Counted from the first letter of the stretch, positions 35,066-47,050 are shown. The stretch: DNA of 64,000 nucleotides from Heterohyrax brucei (GCA_028571685.1 CM053143.1:49655208-49719207), one strand, 5' to 3'. Program-made: numbers and translations. Notes: generated by a model from the letters alone, not told the origin.

Positions 35066-36629
35066 TTTACAGATGCAAAGTCACAAAACAATTGTTTTTC
35101 AGGAAAGCTGAGTATTTGAAAAAATGGGGGAGAAAACCAACCATGAGGAAGACTTGAGATAGGAAAAAAAAAGATCTGCCAAAGGAAAGAAGGTGAGGGG
35201 GATCTCAGCATGATGGGAAATTAGACCCAGATGTGGAGAAAAAACAGTCCAGATTGGCACAAACTCTGTGACAGATGTCTCAGGAAAGATTAATTGGGTA
35301 TAATACCTAATATACTGAACATCTTGAGAGAAGACTTAGGCATTACAGAGGCTGACGTTTGATTAAGGTATATAAACCAAACAAATGAATAAAATACATC
35401 ACTGTTGACTTCCAGGAAACCCAGAAGTTGTATAGGAAAAGTACTGTAAGTATAGTTTACTGTTGGTTCAACTATCTAAACAGCATTTATGTGGTCATAA
35501 TCATGTAACCACTGAATGTGGCACTAACCAGTTTTATAACATAACTATTGGGAAGGTAGTAAGCCTGTGGGTGTGCAATGAAGATACAGATGGAAAGAGA
35601 GCCAATAGTGAAAGCTGAAAGAGAATGCCTAAAACTGACAAATCAAAAGCAGTAAGATAGGCATTTTATTTAGGCAGATCAAGTAAACAGAAAATAGGCA
35701 ACAAAGGGGTGAGTGTATTGCCTCTGGAGGGAGTAACAGGAAGAATGTTTGGGGTGTTTTTGTAGTAAACCTGGCAGCATATTTCAACTCCTTAAATGAT
35801 ATCTGTGTACAATTTTGATTTTAATAAAAACTTCTCAAAATTTTAAAAGAGGGTTGGAAGCTATATAAAAGAGACTAGAGATGATCAGAGCTGAGAAATC
35901 AACTTTGGAGGCAGTAATGATCAGACTGAGTGATAGATTACTGCTGATCATCATCTAGATAGGGTATAACAAGGTTCTCAAATTAAGTTTTTAATGCCAT
36001 ACCCTTGCAACCAAAAGCTTTCATTTGTCAAAGAAAGACAAGCTTTCTTCTTAATTTGTTTTTTAACTTCAAATACTTTAAATAATTTGTGATATGTTCT
36101 GGCAGTGTTTTATGCTTACTGGGAAAAGAAATTTTCTTCTGTCTTCCTATTATGGCTCTTGCTCAACACACACAGCAGAGAATTTATTGCTTATTAAAGC
36201 CGATGACATTCTCGAAGGGTTTTCAGGAATTATAAACAATTACAGGAAACAGAAGTGTTTCCATTACCAAAGAGACAATAATGATGGAATCCACTAGTGA
36301 ATATGCCAATGAGATCAGAGTTTAGAGAGCACAGTGTTTTAACCTTTATTCTAGCTGATAGAAGATGATGCAGTATTCTATTATCCACAATGACAAGTGA
36401 TTTATTGGGATACTTTCTTTTCTTCCAAACGGTTTTAAACCATTGTTTTTTTTCCCCAATTGCCCTGATTTTTCATCTTAGTACATGCATAGGGCTATAA
36501 GCATTTGAGTGGTCTTTTTTTCCCAAAAAGCTGGCATTCTCAGCTCCAGAGGTACTCACTTTGTTGGCACTGCGCCACAAACGGAGGTCTGCCTTGCTGC
36601 GTGCCAAAACAGCTTTCATGGAAGCAAAT

Positions 36630-36660
<31 letters not shown>

Positions 36661-37980
36661 GTAATCTTGTCTTAAAAAGTTACAATTTCAAAGTGGAGGA
36701 AATTTATCCCTACTAACATTTCTCCAGAAATCTGCTTTCTAAAATTTTGTTTTAGGGAAAACTGCAACATGGGAAGCCAGATAGTCTCGTAAAAAGAAAA
36801 CTTATTTTAAAATAGGATTCCCAAACACTGAAAGCTGCAAGGAGTAGACTGAAGGCTGGTGACAGGGCTGTGACATTTATATACCCACTGTTTTTCAGTC
36901 CTGAAAGCCTGATGTATGTTTTCCCAATCCTCAGAGGAGGTGAGGCTGTCAATCACACAAGCGGTTTTGCTGAGGTTCTGAAATGAGGATAAAACATTTA
37001 ACAGGCCTTCCTCCTAATTTTCTTCTCTCATGGACAGTGAGGCCCTTACCCAGGTCAGTTCTAAGGTGGCAGATTATTACTGAGTTTTCAGGTAGGGAGC
37101 TGGTGGGGAGTACTAGAATGCTGAGTCAAATGGTGCTTTGTAATGTTGATACCTTTTTATGAATAGCCAAGATTTCACGCTTAGTGGGCCATAGTTATCT
37201 GTGCCCTGTAGATGTATAAAATTAAAGGACTACAGACTGTCACTCCACTGCATTTTCCTTTATCACCTGACCTTGGTAATTTTGTTATATACTAAAATTT
37301 GGAACTGTATCTGCTTGAAATGGAGAATTAAGTTAAAAGTAGAATGTTATGTTAAAGATAGTCAATACAGTCTCAGGTTGCTTTTATTTTAGAATATATA
37401 ATCTACCACGAAGGAAGTCAATAGCATTGACTACTAAACTCTAGATTAAAGAACAAAAGAGCTGAATTCTAACTTTGGAATTGAGTGGATTTGCATTAAT
37501 GGTTTAATACATTTAGTGTCTTATCATCTGTTCAGAAAATAAAAAAATTAAAGTTCAGAAAGATTAACTCTTATAACTCCAAAGCTGTCTATTTGTATTT
37601 CCAAAATACCACCACTACTATGTGATATTAATCTAAGACTATGTATGTTGAAAATAGATCCAAGTTTTCATATACATGCAAACATCCATTTTTATGACTT
37701 TTATCAATTAATTTTTAATATGAATCTTTTGGTTTAAATTGATGTTAAAATCACACATATAAAAGATACTAGAATACTTTGGTGACAATCAGAATGTACT
37801 TCAGATTAACTAAAGTGATAAATACAGAAATCAATGAACAAAACTAGCAATAAAAATATGAGAACAAGGATAACTAGGGACAGAATCTTGATTTCAGGAA
37901 TGTCATTTTAAGCATGACACCAGGCAAAAATCACAAGGAATGAAATGGATAGCATTGACTAGGAGATCATAAACAAAATT
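35066..37980. other. No recognisable gene or repeat except a T-run
   Basis: A 23-bp T-run at about 36637-36659 may be a retrocopy tail, but nothing I recognise is attached. Segment 37388-37450 is repeated at 38219-38282. Confidence 0.4.
37388..37450 (+). repeat. Local direct repeat, copy 1
   Basis: Shares 'ttagaatatataatct', 'gaaggaagt' and 'actaaactctagatta' with 38219-38282, about 830 bp away in the same orientation. It could be a local duplication or two copies of an unrecognised repeat. Confidence 0.6.
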
Positions 37981-37983
37981 CTA

Positions 37984-38149
37984 AAAACCCAAACCCACCG
38001 CCATTGAGTCAGGTCTGACTCATAGTGACCACAGAGGTCAGAGAAGAACTACTCCATAGAGTGTCCAAGGAGGGCCTGGTGGATTGGAACTGCTGACCTT
38101 TTGGCTAGCAGATCTAGCACTTAACCCACTACACCGTCAGGGATTCCCA
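37984..38149 (-). mobile_element. AfroSINE (minus)
   Basis: Tail 'accgccattgagtcaggtct', body 'tagagtgtccaaggagggcc', then 'gtggattggaactgctgacc' and head 'cactacaccgtcagggattc'. It lies between the two local direct repeats. Confidence 0.9.
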
Positions 38150-38218
38150 ATGAACAAAATTAGAAGGTAAAATATCAGAGCCATACGTGCAGGCAAAGAT
38201 AATTTTACATGTATCAAA

Positions 38219-38282
38219 GATTAGAATATATAATCTAGCAAGAAGGAAGTTTACAGTGTTTCCAACTAAACTCTAGATTAGA
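38219..38282 (+). repeat. Local direct repeat, copy 2
   Basis: Partner of 37388-37450. The middle differs ('tttacagtgtttcc' against 'caatagcattgact'), while both ends are nearly identical. Confidence 0.6.
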
Positions 38283-39010
38283 GCTATGTCAGAAGATATC
38301 TCAATATGAAATAAGAGACTCCAACATTAACATGACAAAAAAGGGAAGAATTCAACTTTCTTTGACATCAACAAAGCATAAATAAGTATGAAAGACATTC
38401 TAGCATTTGAATTTGTAACTTTTCAAGTGTCTTGTAATAATATTTAATGAAGGTAAAAGTTCAGAGAAATGGATTCTCTTATTACCGCTGATGAAAATGT
38501 GAAGTGCTATAAAATTCTGAAAGGTTACTTTGGAAATACATTTTAAGTGATTTTGGATTCACTGTTTCCATTTTGGGGATTTTGGTCTGAAAAAGAATCA
38601 GGAATTTATCCAAAAGAGGTAGGGTGCCTGTGACGAGTTTTAAAGGAGGCAGATGAGCTGGTTGAAGAAGAGACTGCAAGTAGCAAGAGGAGAAGCCAGG
38701 AGGCAAGTTAAGAAGCAAAGGCTAACGGTGATTTGGATTTAAAAGGAGAGGATGAAAAGACAGCTTCCTATTCACTGTTAAGCACAAGAAGTAAGTTAGG
38801 TCACAAAACTTCATTTACAACCTACTTATATGTGTTCAAAATATAAATATGTCTATAGACAACAGTTTATCTCATAATAGGATTTTTCTTTTTGCTTTGT
38901 AATATAACTTACACATACACACACACATAAAACTTTTGTAATTAGAAATAAATAAATACTTTTACAAATGTAACTGTTCATTGTAAGTCAGAAGTTATCA
39001 GGACACAGTA
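38283..39010. other. No recognisable feature
   Basis: Unique-looking DNA with a short CA run at 38913-38926. Confidence 0.4.
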
Positions 39011-39017
39011 TTACGAT

Positions 39018-39900
39018 ATTCTGTTGTTGTTAGGTGCCACTAACAATTGTTGATTCCAACTCATAGTGGTCCTACGTACAACAGAACAAAACACTGCCCA
39101 GTCCTGCACCTTCCTGACAGCCTTTGTTATGGTTGAATCCATGGTTACAGCTACTGTTTCAATCCATCTCTTTAAGGGACTTCCTCTTTTCTGCTGACTG
39201 TTACCAAGCATGGAAACCTAATAGTATAGGAGTTAAAGTACTATAGGTGCAAACGAGAAGACTGGCAGTTCAAATAGGTGGTCCCTGGGAACTCTATGGG
39301 GCAGTTCTACTCTGTCTACAGGGTCACTCTGAGTCAGAATCAACTTGACAGTGGTGGGTTTGGTTTGGGTTATTACCAAGCATGATGCCCTTGTCCAAGG
39401 GACAGTAACTTCTGATAACATGTCCAATGTACATAAACATTCTAAACATCCGTGCTTCTAAAGGGCATTCTGACTACACTTCTTCCAGGACAGATTTGTT
39501 CATTATCCTAGCAGACCGTGATATAGTCAATATTCTTCACCAACACAATAATTCAGAGGCATCAGTTCTTCTTTGGTCTTTGGCCTTTCTTATTCATTGT
39601 ACAGCTTTCACATGTACATGAAGCAACAGAAAATATACTTGGGCCTCAAAGTGACATCTTTGCTTTTTAATACTTGGCAGAGATCTTTTGCAGCAGATTT
39701 GTCCAATACGGTAACTGTTGACTGTGGATCCAAATAAAATTAAGTCCTTGACAACGTCAATGTTTTTTCCATTTATCATAATGCTTATTGATACAGTTGT
39801 GAGAATTTTTTTCTTTATGTTACTATGTAATCCACAATGAAAGCTGTTGTTTTTTTTACCTTCTTCAGTAAGTGTTTCAAATCCTCTTTTCTAAAATAAT
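39018..39900 (-). mobile_element. BovB/RTE-type LINE fragment (minus), split by a SINE
   Basis: The plus strand begins with the RTE 3' end 'tgttgttgttaggtgccact' and 'gattccaactcatagtggtc', then reverse-read ORF: minus-strand frame 39011-39211 gives MLGNSQQKRGSPLKRWIETV, as in the end of RTE ORF2. It resumes after the SINE with 'ggacagtaacttctgataac', 'acttcttccaggacagattt', 'tttgcagcagatttgtccaa' and 'gatccaaataaaattaagtc'. Only part of ORF2 is present, with many breaks. Confidence 0.8.
39213..39371 (+). mobile_element. AfroSINE inside the RTE fragment
   Basis: Head 'aacctaatagtataggagtt', B-box-like 'actggcagttcaaataggtg', tail 'gtcagaatcaacttgacagt'. The RTE text 'ttaccaagcat' occurs both immediately before (39202-39212) and after (39372-39382), an exact 11-bp target duplication. 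Confidence 0.93.
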
Positions 39901-40111
39901 AGATGATTATTATAATGGACTCAAATTGACCAGAGAAAATAGATTTACCTCAACGTCTGGATTGTTCAATGCACTTCAGGTCACACGGATAAACAAAACA
40001 GGGGCAGGAGTTAAAAGAATTTGAACCATGTGGCCGAAGTAAATACTAGATCTAAAGCAGACGTCTTAGCAACCCCTTGCTATGCTAACAAGTTTGAAAT
40101 TTTATCTCACC

Positions 40112-40505
40112 TGTGTTAATATTTTAGTGCTGTTATAAAAGAAATATCACAAGTGGGTGGTTTTAAAGAACAAAAATTGATTTTCCTACAATTTCAGAGG
40201 TTAAAAGCTCAAACTCAGGCCACCAACTACAGGAGAAAGGTCTGGGGAAACAGTCTTGTCTCAGTTTCCATTACTTTAACCTGGAGGTCCCTGGTGCCCT
40301 GATGATCTTCAGGTGGCATCTATGTCCCCCCGCCCCCATTCTGCACTGGGCTTCTGTGCCCAGTGTGTTCTTTTAAGAACTCAGAAGTGATTAGGTTTAG
40401 GATACACCGCATATTGATATTGCCTCATTAACATTACAAAGGAAACCCTATTTGCAAATAGAATTACATCCACAGGTATAGAGATACACAATTCAATTCA
40501 TGATA
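40112..40505 (-). mobile_element. MaLR-type solo LTR (minus) with a perfect target duplication
   Basis: Reverse LTR text 'tagtgctgttataaaagaaa', a C-run near 40327-40336, 'tattgcctcattaacattac', 'ggaaaccctatttgcaaata' and 'attacatccacaggtataga', ending in a degraded copy of the usual LTR start. The flanks 'tcacc' at 40107-40111 and 40506-40510 are identical, the 5-bp duplication typical of MaLR and ERVL. No internal part remains. Confidence 0.85.
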
Positions 40506-40510
40506 TCACC

Positions 40511-41164
40511 CAAATTTGGAAATTTGGCATTAGGAAGCAAAATTCAGTATGTCATTTAGAAGCCAATTTCATGTAATTAGAAAAAGTCACGAAGTGATGG
40601 AAAACAAAACTTCACAAGAAGTAGAGGACGTACGTGTATAGCTCAGTACAATTCTTCTTTATTTGATATTAACATTATTGTATGAAGGATCTCCCATAGC
40701 TGTTTTAATTATTTTGTGAAATAATTTAAATTAACCTCCGCCACATTGAAAACTATAGGTAAACATTTACTACTGAGTTTAAAAAACAATTCCATTCTTA
40801 CACCTTCTTTTCTCAAAATAGCTTTTGTACTAAATTTGCTGTTTATCATTCCTTAGCATCTTTCCATAATTTTGCTACATAAACTCTGTGTGTATACATA
40901 CATATAATAAATGTTGTTTTGTATTTTTAACTATTTTTTAAATAGCAGGATACTCTACTTATCCTATATGCAAGGCTATATTTTTTAGATTATACACATT
41001 GATGATTTGGCTTTAGTTCATAATTTTAATTGAACAAATATAAAAAAATTTGTTTATTCATTCCCCTATGGATAATCACTTGTTTCTGATTATTTTTTTA
41101 CCTTTCAAACCAATGTCATAACAAATATTCTTATATATAGTTCCCTGTACACATGTATGTAAGT
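40511..41164. other. No recognisable feature
   Basis: AT-rich DNA without a recognisable repeat or open frame. Confidence 0.4.
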
Positions 41165-41176
41165 ACCCCTAGGTTA

Positions 41177-41338
41177 AAAACGCAACCCAGTGCCTTCAAG
41201 TCGATTCCAACTCATAGGGACCCCAAACATCAGAGTAAAGTTGCCCTATAGCATTTCCAAGGAGCACCTGGCAGATCTGAACTGCCTTCCTTTTGGTTAG
41301 CAGCCATAGCACTTAACCACTACTCCACCAGGGTTTCC
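41177..41338 (-). mobile_element. AfroSINE (minus) with an exact target duplication
   Basis: Tail 'gccttcaagtcgattccaac', body 'agcatttccaaggagcacct', head 'aaccactactccaccagggt'. The identical 'acccctaggtta' at 41165-41176 and 41339-41350 is a 12-bp target duplication. Confidence 0.95.
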
Positions 41339-41426
41339 ACCCCTAGGTTACATAGGTAGTAATTGAATTATTCAGTTTTACAGTTATGCACATCTTCAAG
41401 TTTATTATAACCTAAATAAATAAATA

Positions 41427-41590
41427 AAAACATAACTCATTGCTGAGGAGTCATTTCCGACTCATAATGACCCTTTAGTTCAGAACAGAGCTGCCCTCCA
41501 GGGTTTCCAAGGAGTGGCTGGTAAATTGGAACTGTCAACCCCAACTGCTAACCCCGTGAGCTCTTAACCACTTTGCCACCAGGGTTCCAA
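41427..41590 (-). mobile_element. AfroSINE (minus)
   Basis: Tail 'aggagtcatttccgactcat', body 'cagggtttccaaggagtggc', head 'aaccactttgccaccagggt'. The B-box region is altered by an extra 'caaccccaactgctaacccc'. Confidence 0.9.
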
Positions 41591-41732
41591 ACAAGCCCCA
41601 ATTACTCTCCAAAGTAGTTGGATCAATTAATACTCTCACTAACAGTGTTCATAGTGTCTTAAAATGCACTGTGATTTTTAAATCTAAATCGCTCTTGTTG
41701 ATGCTTTTTGCATCTTGTTTAAGATATCTATC

Positions 41733-42040
41733 TCTAGCCTCGGACATGAATGGATTGGACTTGGCAATGCAGAATGACCATATATTGGATGCACTTTATG
41801 GTTCTATGCAGCTATAAGATATCACCGTGCTGACATCTGGCTGGAGGAAGGAGAGTGGGCGGAGAAGAGGGGAAAAGAGATTGTTGGGAGGATAAGACAT
41901 GTATGGAGCAGAGAGGAATAGGGTGCTGTCACCAGGCAGGGAGAACAGTGGAAGCTGCATATAGGTGGGTCTGCACATTTATACGGGAATGTACATTTTC
42001 ACTCAGTCATAATAATAAAAAATAAATAAAAATAAAAAGG
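41733..42040 (+). mobile_element. Young afrotherian L1 3' tail, 5' truncated
   Basis: Only the last 300 bp of the L1 3' UTR: 'atgaatggattggacttggc', 'gcagaatgaccatatattgg', 'gaggaaggagagtgggcgga', 'gtatggagcagagaggaata', 'atgtacattttcactcagtc', then an A-rich tail with interspersed T. It matches the reverse of 27122-27440. Confidence 0.9.
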
Positions 42041-42497
42041 TTTTCTATAGTTTCTTCTCAAGGAATTTCAGTTTTGAATTTCATTATTTTGACCTTTAAT
42101 TCATCTGGAATTGCTTTTTGTTTATGTTATAAATTCTGGATTTGTTTATATTCTCATATGAATAACTAATTGACTTAAGAAAGTACGAAGTTAATCCACA
42201 TCTCCAGCCTTCTTCAGAAAAACAATCCAGCACATACTTAAAATATTCTAAAACCCATTAAATCCTGACTTCTAGGGTTATTTCCAGTTACTTTGCTGCT
42301 ACTTCCAGATGATATTAGCAACTAGAATCATGTTTAGGTTACTTTTTCAATTTATAAACTATCTACATAGCATACAGATGAACCCAAAATAAATGTGAAG
42401 GCAGGCCCACAGTTAACGATTCTCAAAGAAAATATGTTCCTACTCCAATTCCCAGTCCCAGATAAGACTGGTAAGGTGGTTTAATTGGCTACCTATA
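42041..42497. other. No recognisable feature
   Basis: AT-rich DNA, no recognisable repeat. Confidence 0.4.
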
Positions 42498-42632
42498 CAA
42501 AAAAAAAAAATTACCATCAAATCAACCCTGACTGATAGTGACCCATGTGTTATAGAATAACACTGCTCCATAGAGGTTTGGTTTGGTTCAGTATTTGCTC
42601 TAACCATTACAAAACTGTATCACCAGGCCTTT
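42498..42632 (-). mobile_element. AfroSINE, internally deleted (minus)
   Basis: An A-run followed by tail 'taccatcaaatcaaccctga', then 'cactgctccatagaggtttg'. The body is replaced by 'gtttggttcagtatttgctc' before head 'taaccattacaaaactgtat'. Confidence 0.75.
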
Positions 42633-42804
42633 CTTTAGTGGCAAATAGATTGTAACATCCAGGGACTTGGCCAGGGAGTAGATATTTTCCTGGTTCACCC
42701 CTGCCCTTTTAAGTGGTGGTACAGCTCTTTGATGGTTTTTTGTTTCATTTTCTAATTTCATTGTCAATTACCTGCCTCAGATGGATGCACACCGTCATTT
42801 TCTG

Positions 42805-43000
42805 TCTTATGTCAAAAAGCCAAGCCCACTGTAACTCATAATGAATGACCGTATAGAACAGATTAGAACTGTCCTGTACGATCTCCAAAGCTGTACATCT
42901 TTTCAGAAACAGACTATCATATCTTTCTTCTGTGGATCTGCCAGATGGGTGCAAACTGCCGGTCTTTAGATTAGCAGCTCAGTGCTTTAACCACGATGTT
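42805..43000 (-). mobile_element. AfroSINE, long subtype (minus)
   Basis: Tail 'aagcccactgtaactcataa', an extra middle 'ctgtacatcttttcagaaac' and 'tatcatatctttcttctgtg', then 'gcaaactgccggtctttaga' and head 'gtgctttaaccacgatg'. Confidence 0.75.
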
Positions 43001-43002
43001 AT

Positions 43003-43058
43003 CAAAAAAACGAAAACACTGCCAACAAATTGATTCTAACTCATAGCGACCCAGACCA
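43003..43058 (-). mobile_element. AfroSINE tail fragment (minus)
   Basis: Only the 3' end remains: an A-rich stretch, 'gccaacaaattgattctaac' and 'tcatagcgaccca'. Confidence 0.7.
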
Positions 43059-43734
43059 TTAAATTCTTGATTACTGAAAGATAGAACCAACATCCAGCCA
43101 CATCTGCCAAGTTAAATGCCATATCTTTTGTCCTGGTGTTTTGCTTCTTTATTGTTTATATCTTTGTAGAGTTTCCAAATTCTCTTGCAAGCATTAAAAT
43201 GGACAGCTGTTATATCTTATCTAGTGTTTCTAGGATTTGAAAAGTGAAGCCCTATTTTTAAGTAGCTTTAACGTAAGTCAATGTTGGATATTATTTTTAA
43301 TATTAAGTTTGATTACAGCAAAGATTAATGCAAAATGAAACTGAATCTGCCATGAATGATTCTGTAAGAAATTTTTATATTGATGTCACATTCAAAATAG
43401 TTTTAACTATCTTTTTAGCTCATTTTTGCAGAGTCCAAAGATAAAGAATTTAGTTGCTTTCAAGGCTTTATTATTCAAATCTCATGTAATTGTGATAGTT
43501 TAATGCATTTTCTATTTTGGCTTGATCATCATGTGTCATGATCTACAGGAATACAAAACATCAGTTGTTATTTTGCCAAGTTATCCCCCTAGTCCTCAGT
43601 CCTAGTCTACACCACAACAACAAAAACTGGGGAGCATTTTCCATCCACAGGTAAAACACTTTTCTGAATCTTTGCCTTTGCTTTGGTCCATCCACACACC
43701 CTTAGTCCCCACTCTTCAAATTCAATTCTCAAAA

Positions 43735-44200
43735 CCCTATACACCCTTCAAGGCCTCTTTCAAACTCTGCCACACTCGTGAAACTTCTCCTTAGTGCCCC
43801 AACTATGATCTACAGTCTGCTTTTGGTTCTTATCATGTTCTATCTTGCATTATTGTTTTACTGGAGCTGTAAAGGAGTTCTAGTGGCCCAATATTTAAGC
43901 ACTCAACTGCTAACTGAAAGGTTAATGTTTAAATCCAGTAGCTACTTCTCAGGAAGAAAGACCTAGTAGTCTGCTTCTATAAAGATTAAAGCCTAGGAAA
44001 TCCTATGTGGCAGTTTTACTCTGTCCTGTAGGGTCACTATGAGTCTGAATCAACTCGACAGCAGTGGGTGTTTATAGGGTAAGAAATTTTTTATAGGGTC
44101 AGTGAGAACTAGAATTGACTCAATGGCACACAATAACAATTTATTATAGCCTGTATTTTTGCATTCATATATTCCATGAACTACTGAGAATTTGTGGAAA
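43735..44200 (+). mobile_element. L2 fragment (plus), split by an AfroSINE
   Basis: 'acacccttcaaggcctcttt', 'ctgccacactcgtgaaactt', 'ttcttatcatgttctatctt' and 'gcattattgtttt' follow the L2 LINE 3' region. The text breaks at about 43861 and possibly resumes after 44140. Confidence 0.6.
43866..44140 (+). mobile_element. AfroSINE, longer form, with a second tail
   Basis: Head 'agttctagtggcccaatatt', middle 'agtagctacttctcaggaag' and 'gtctgcttctataaagatta', tail 'ctatgagtctgaatcaactc'. A second tail-like piece, 'gggtcagtgagaactagaat', follows at 44096-44140. Confidence 0.88.
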
Positions 44201-45014
44201 ATCAATACTCATTGAATTTCATGCATGCACACACGTATCCAATCTCCTTTACAATTCAAAATGGTTGCTTTAAATCATAATATTGAAAATATAAACCCTG
44301 AAAGAGCCAATGTGGCACCTTAAATACATGCACAACAACAACCCCCTGACAACAAATACTCAAGAAACAAAGTAAAACACAGAACAAAAAACAAACTTGG
44401 ATCCCAGAACATCAAGCTGAGAGTCAAGAAACACACTGAGAACCACTGGCAGGAGGGACAGAATGAGGACAGCAGGAAAACAGACAGTCATGGATTGTCT
44501 ACGTCTTGCCTGCTATCATGGACATTTTGGGACAGCATAGATCAACAACCCAGAGTGAGGAACCCAGGAAGCAACAACACAGCTGGTGGCAGAGATTCTA
44601 TGCAAACAACCATGAGAAGAAACAACAAAATGAGCAGCATACAGTGAGGGATGAGGCATTCCCAAGGGGGAGGACACATGGGAGTGCTCTGAAACAAGCA
44701 AACCAAAAAAAAAGTACCTCTAAAGCAAGTGAAACAGACGAGGTCATCTGAGAATTCAAGAAGGAGAAAGTACAGACAGGGAGTGCACACTTGAGAGGTG
44801 AGGGGCAGTAAAACAAAGGAACAAAGAGAAAATGGGGAGCTCCAGCCTCTGCTGAAAAGGTAGGGAAATAAGAATTAGCGCAGGGATGGCTTGTCAGTGG
44901 AGGCACCTATGCATTTATACAAGAGCCATACAGCAAAAAAGAATTATCCCACAGAAAAATAACTATGCCCCCAACCCCTCAAACTGTTCCACCTGACACC
45001 TGCATTAATACATG

Positions 45015-45670
45015 CCATGAAGTGCAGGCGGACATGCCAAACATATGTGAGTTTGGTCATATCCACCACCCACTCCATGAGGTGCAGGAGTACTGCAGGG
45101 ATGTGTGCAAGCTCAACCATACCTACCACTCCTTCCTGAGGTACAAGAAGCTACAACACGATGTATAAAAGCCAGACTGTGCCCACAATACCCTCCCTGA
45201 GGGATAAGCAGTTAGCAACTAGGCATATGCTTGGCCATGCCCACCAACCCTCCCTGAAGTGCAGGCAGCCTGTGCTAATGCCTCTCAATATTCATCCATG
45301 ACCAGCACCACCCCTAAGGAGCATCTGTGCAAACCCAGGCGTGCACCGCTTCAACCTTTACCCATCCCAGAAATGCAGGCCTCTACCCCTTCGCCCTTCC
45401 ACTGGCAGGTCCTTCCCAGCTGACCAGGACTTTGTGCCCTGTCCAGCCAACACTTTCCCAGTCATATGAAACTCCATGCCCTGTCCTGCTAACCCCACCC
45501 CAGTGGCTGAGCAGGCATCTGTCGTATTGCGCCAACTCTCCCTTCAACTAAGACACATTCCACACCATTCTCAGATGCCCCGAGCTGAGTGGGACTCCAT
45601 TCCCTCCTCTACTAACTGCTCCTTGGCCAGGTGAGCCTTTGCTACCTATCCTGCCCACCCCACCATGCCC
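45015..45670 (+). repeat. Tandem array of about 60-bp units in the L1 5' region
   Basis: The landmark 'ccatgaagtgcagg' or a variant recurs near 45015, 45075, 45134, 45195, 45252, 45310 and 45370, a spacing of 57-61 bp. A related series ('cagctgaccaggactttgtg', 'cagtcatatgaaactccatg', 'gtggctgagcaggcatctgt') carries on to about 45670. Roughly eleven units, strongly diverged and GC-richer than the surroundings. Its position upstream of ORF1 fits L1 promoter monomers. Confidence 0.7.
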
Positions 45671-46179
45671 CATCCTGGGCTGCAAGTGTCACACTAACTA
45701 TTCTTGCAACATAGAAGGAACACATTATTCCTCAAGAGCTATGAAAGGACCTTGACCACCCTATACATGGTACCTCATGTCAGCAAAAGACTTGTTCACA
45801 CACCAAAAAGTAGTCCTCTAAGAGAAATCATAGGCACCTAACGACATAGTAGCACAGGATATGTGCAACCCACCATACTTGCCCGTAAGAAGAAAGCACA
45901 CCTAGTCAGCTGACAGCCCAAGCTTACACAGAGACCAGATAACAGACAACTACATAATGATATACAGACCAATACTATGAACATCAATTAAAATAATACA
46001 AAGGAAGGTAAATATAAAAGACAAAAAGCTAAATCTCAGACACATGAAAACAAGCAAAGCAATATGAAAACATAAAATCAATAAAGCAATATATAAACAA
46101 ATATAACCAACTCTTAATGCCTAGGAGATAACAGTCAGTTACAAAACTTATGAAGAAATAAGATAAGACACCTCAGCAA

Positions 46180-47050
46180 ATGAGCAAAATAAAAGGATGG
46201 AAATATTTGCTGAGCAAGAACTAATAACAGATCACCTGACAAGGAATTCAAAAGACTGATATTCAGGTTCCTTAAAAAGATCAAGGAAAACACAGGAAAA
46301 AAATGCTAGAAGGATTCAGAAACAAAATGATAAATTCATTAGAGAAATAGAAACCATACAAGAGCAACAAGAAATCCAAAATATTAACAAAATATCATAA
46401 ATAGATAACTCATTGGACAGACACAAAAGTAGATTTAATCAATGGAAGAAAGACTCAGTGGATAAATTCCTTAAAATTAGTTTGCCTGAGGAACAATCAA
46501 AAAAAGAAAGAAATATGAATTAAGCTTAAGAGCTATGGGAGACAACCATCAAAAGGAACAATTTATGTGTAATGGGAGAGAAAATAAGTACAGAGAGAAT
46601 TTTTGAAGACATATCAGAAGAAGACTTCCTAAATATCATGAAAGATGAGAATGTTTCCTCCCAAGAAGCTCAATGAACTTCATAACAGGGTAGACCACAA
46701 AATAAATTCACCAAGACACTCCAAAACCAAAGACAAAGAAAGCATTCTAAGGGCAGTTTGTGAAAAATGAAATACCACTTACAAAAGGAGCCCCAGTGAA
46801 AATAAACACCAATTATCCATTAGAAACCATGCAGGCAAGAAGGCAATGGGAAAATATATCCTGAAAGAAAATAACTGCCAATCAAGAATCATTTATTAAG
46901 AAAAATTATCTTTCAACAATGAAGGAAAAATTAGCACATGCCCAGATAAACACAAATTAAAATAGTTTCAACCATCAAACCATCCCTAAAAGAAACATTA
47001 AAGGGAGTCTTTCAGATAGAAAATAACAAACATCAGACAATAACCTGAGA
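46180..47050 (+). pseudogene. ORF1 remnant of the old L1
   Basis: Many stops. Recognisable are a long polar heptad-like region ('agaggattcagaaacaaaat' to 'agaaatagaaaccatacaag') and, further on, 'cttcctaaatatcatgaaag' and 'catgcaggcaagaaggcaat', typical of the RNA-binding half of ORF1 in old L1s. Confidence 0.55.

Noticed and set aside
36637-36659. T-run as evidence of a retrocopy on the minus strand
   Set aside because: No recognisable gene or repeat is attached, so it may be simple slippage.
45015-45670. CRISPR-like array
   Set aside because: The units are contiguous, diverged tandem repeats with no separate spacers, in a mammalian L1.
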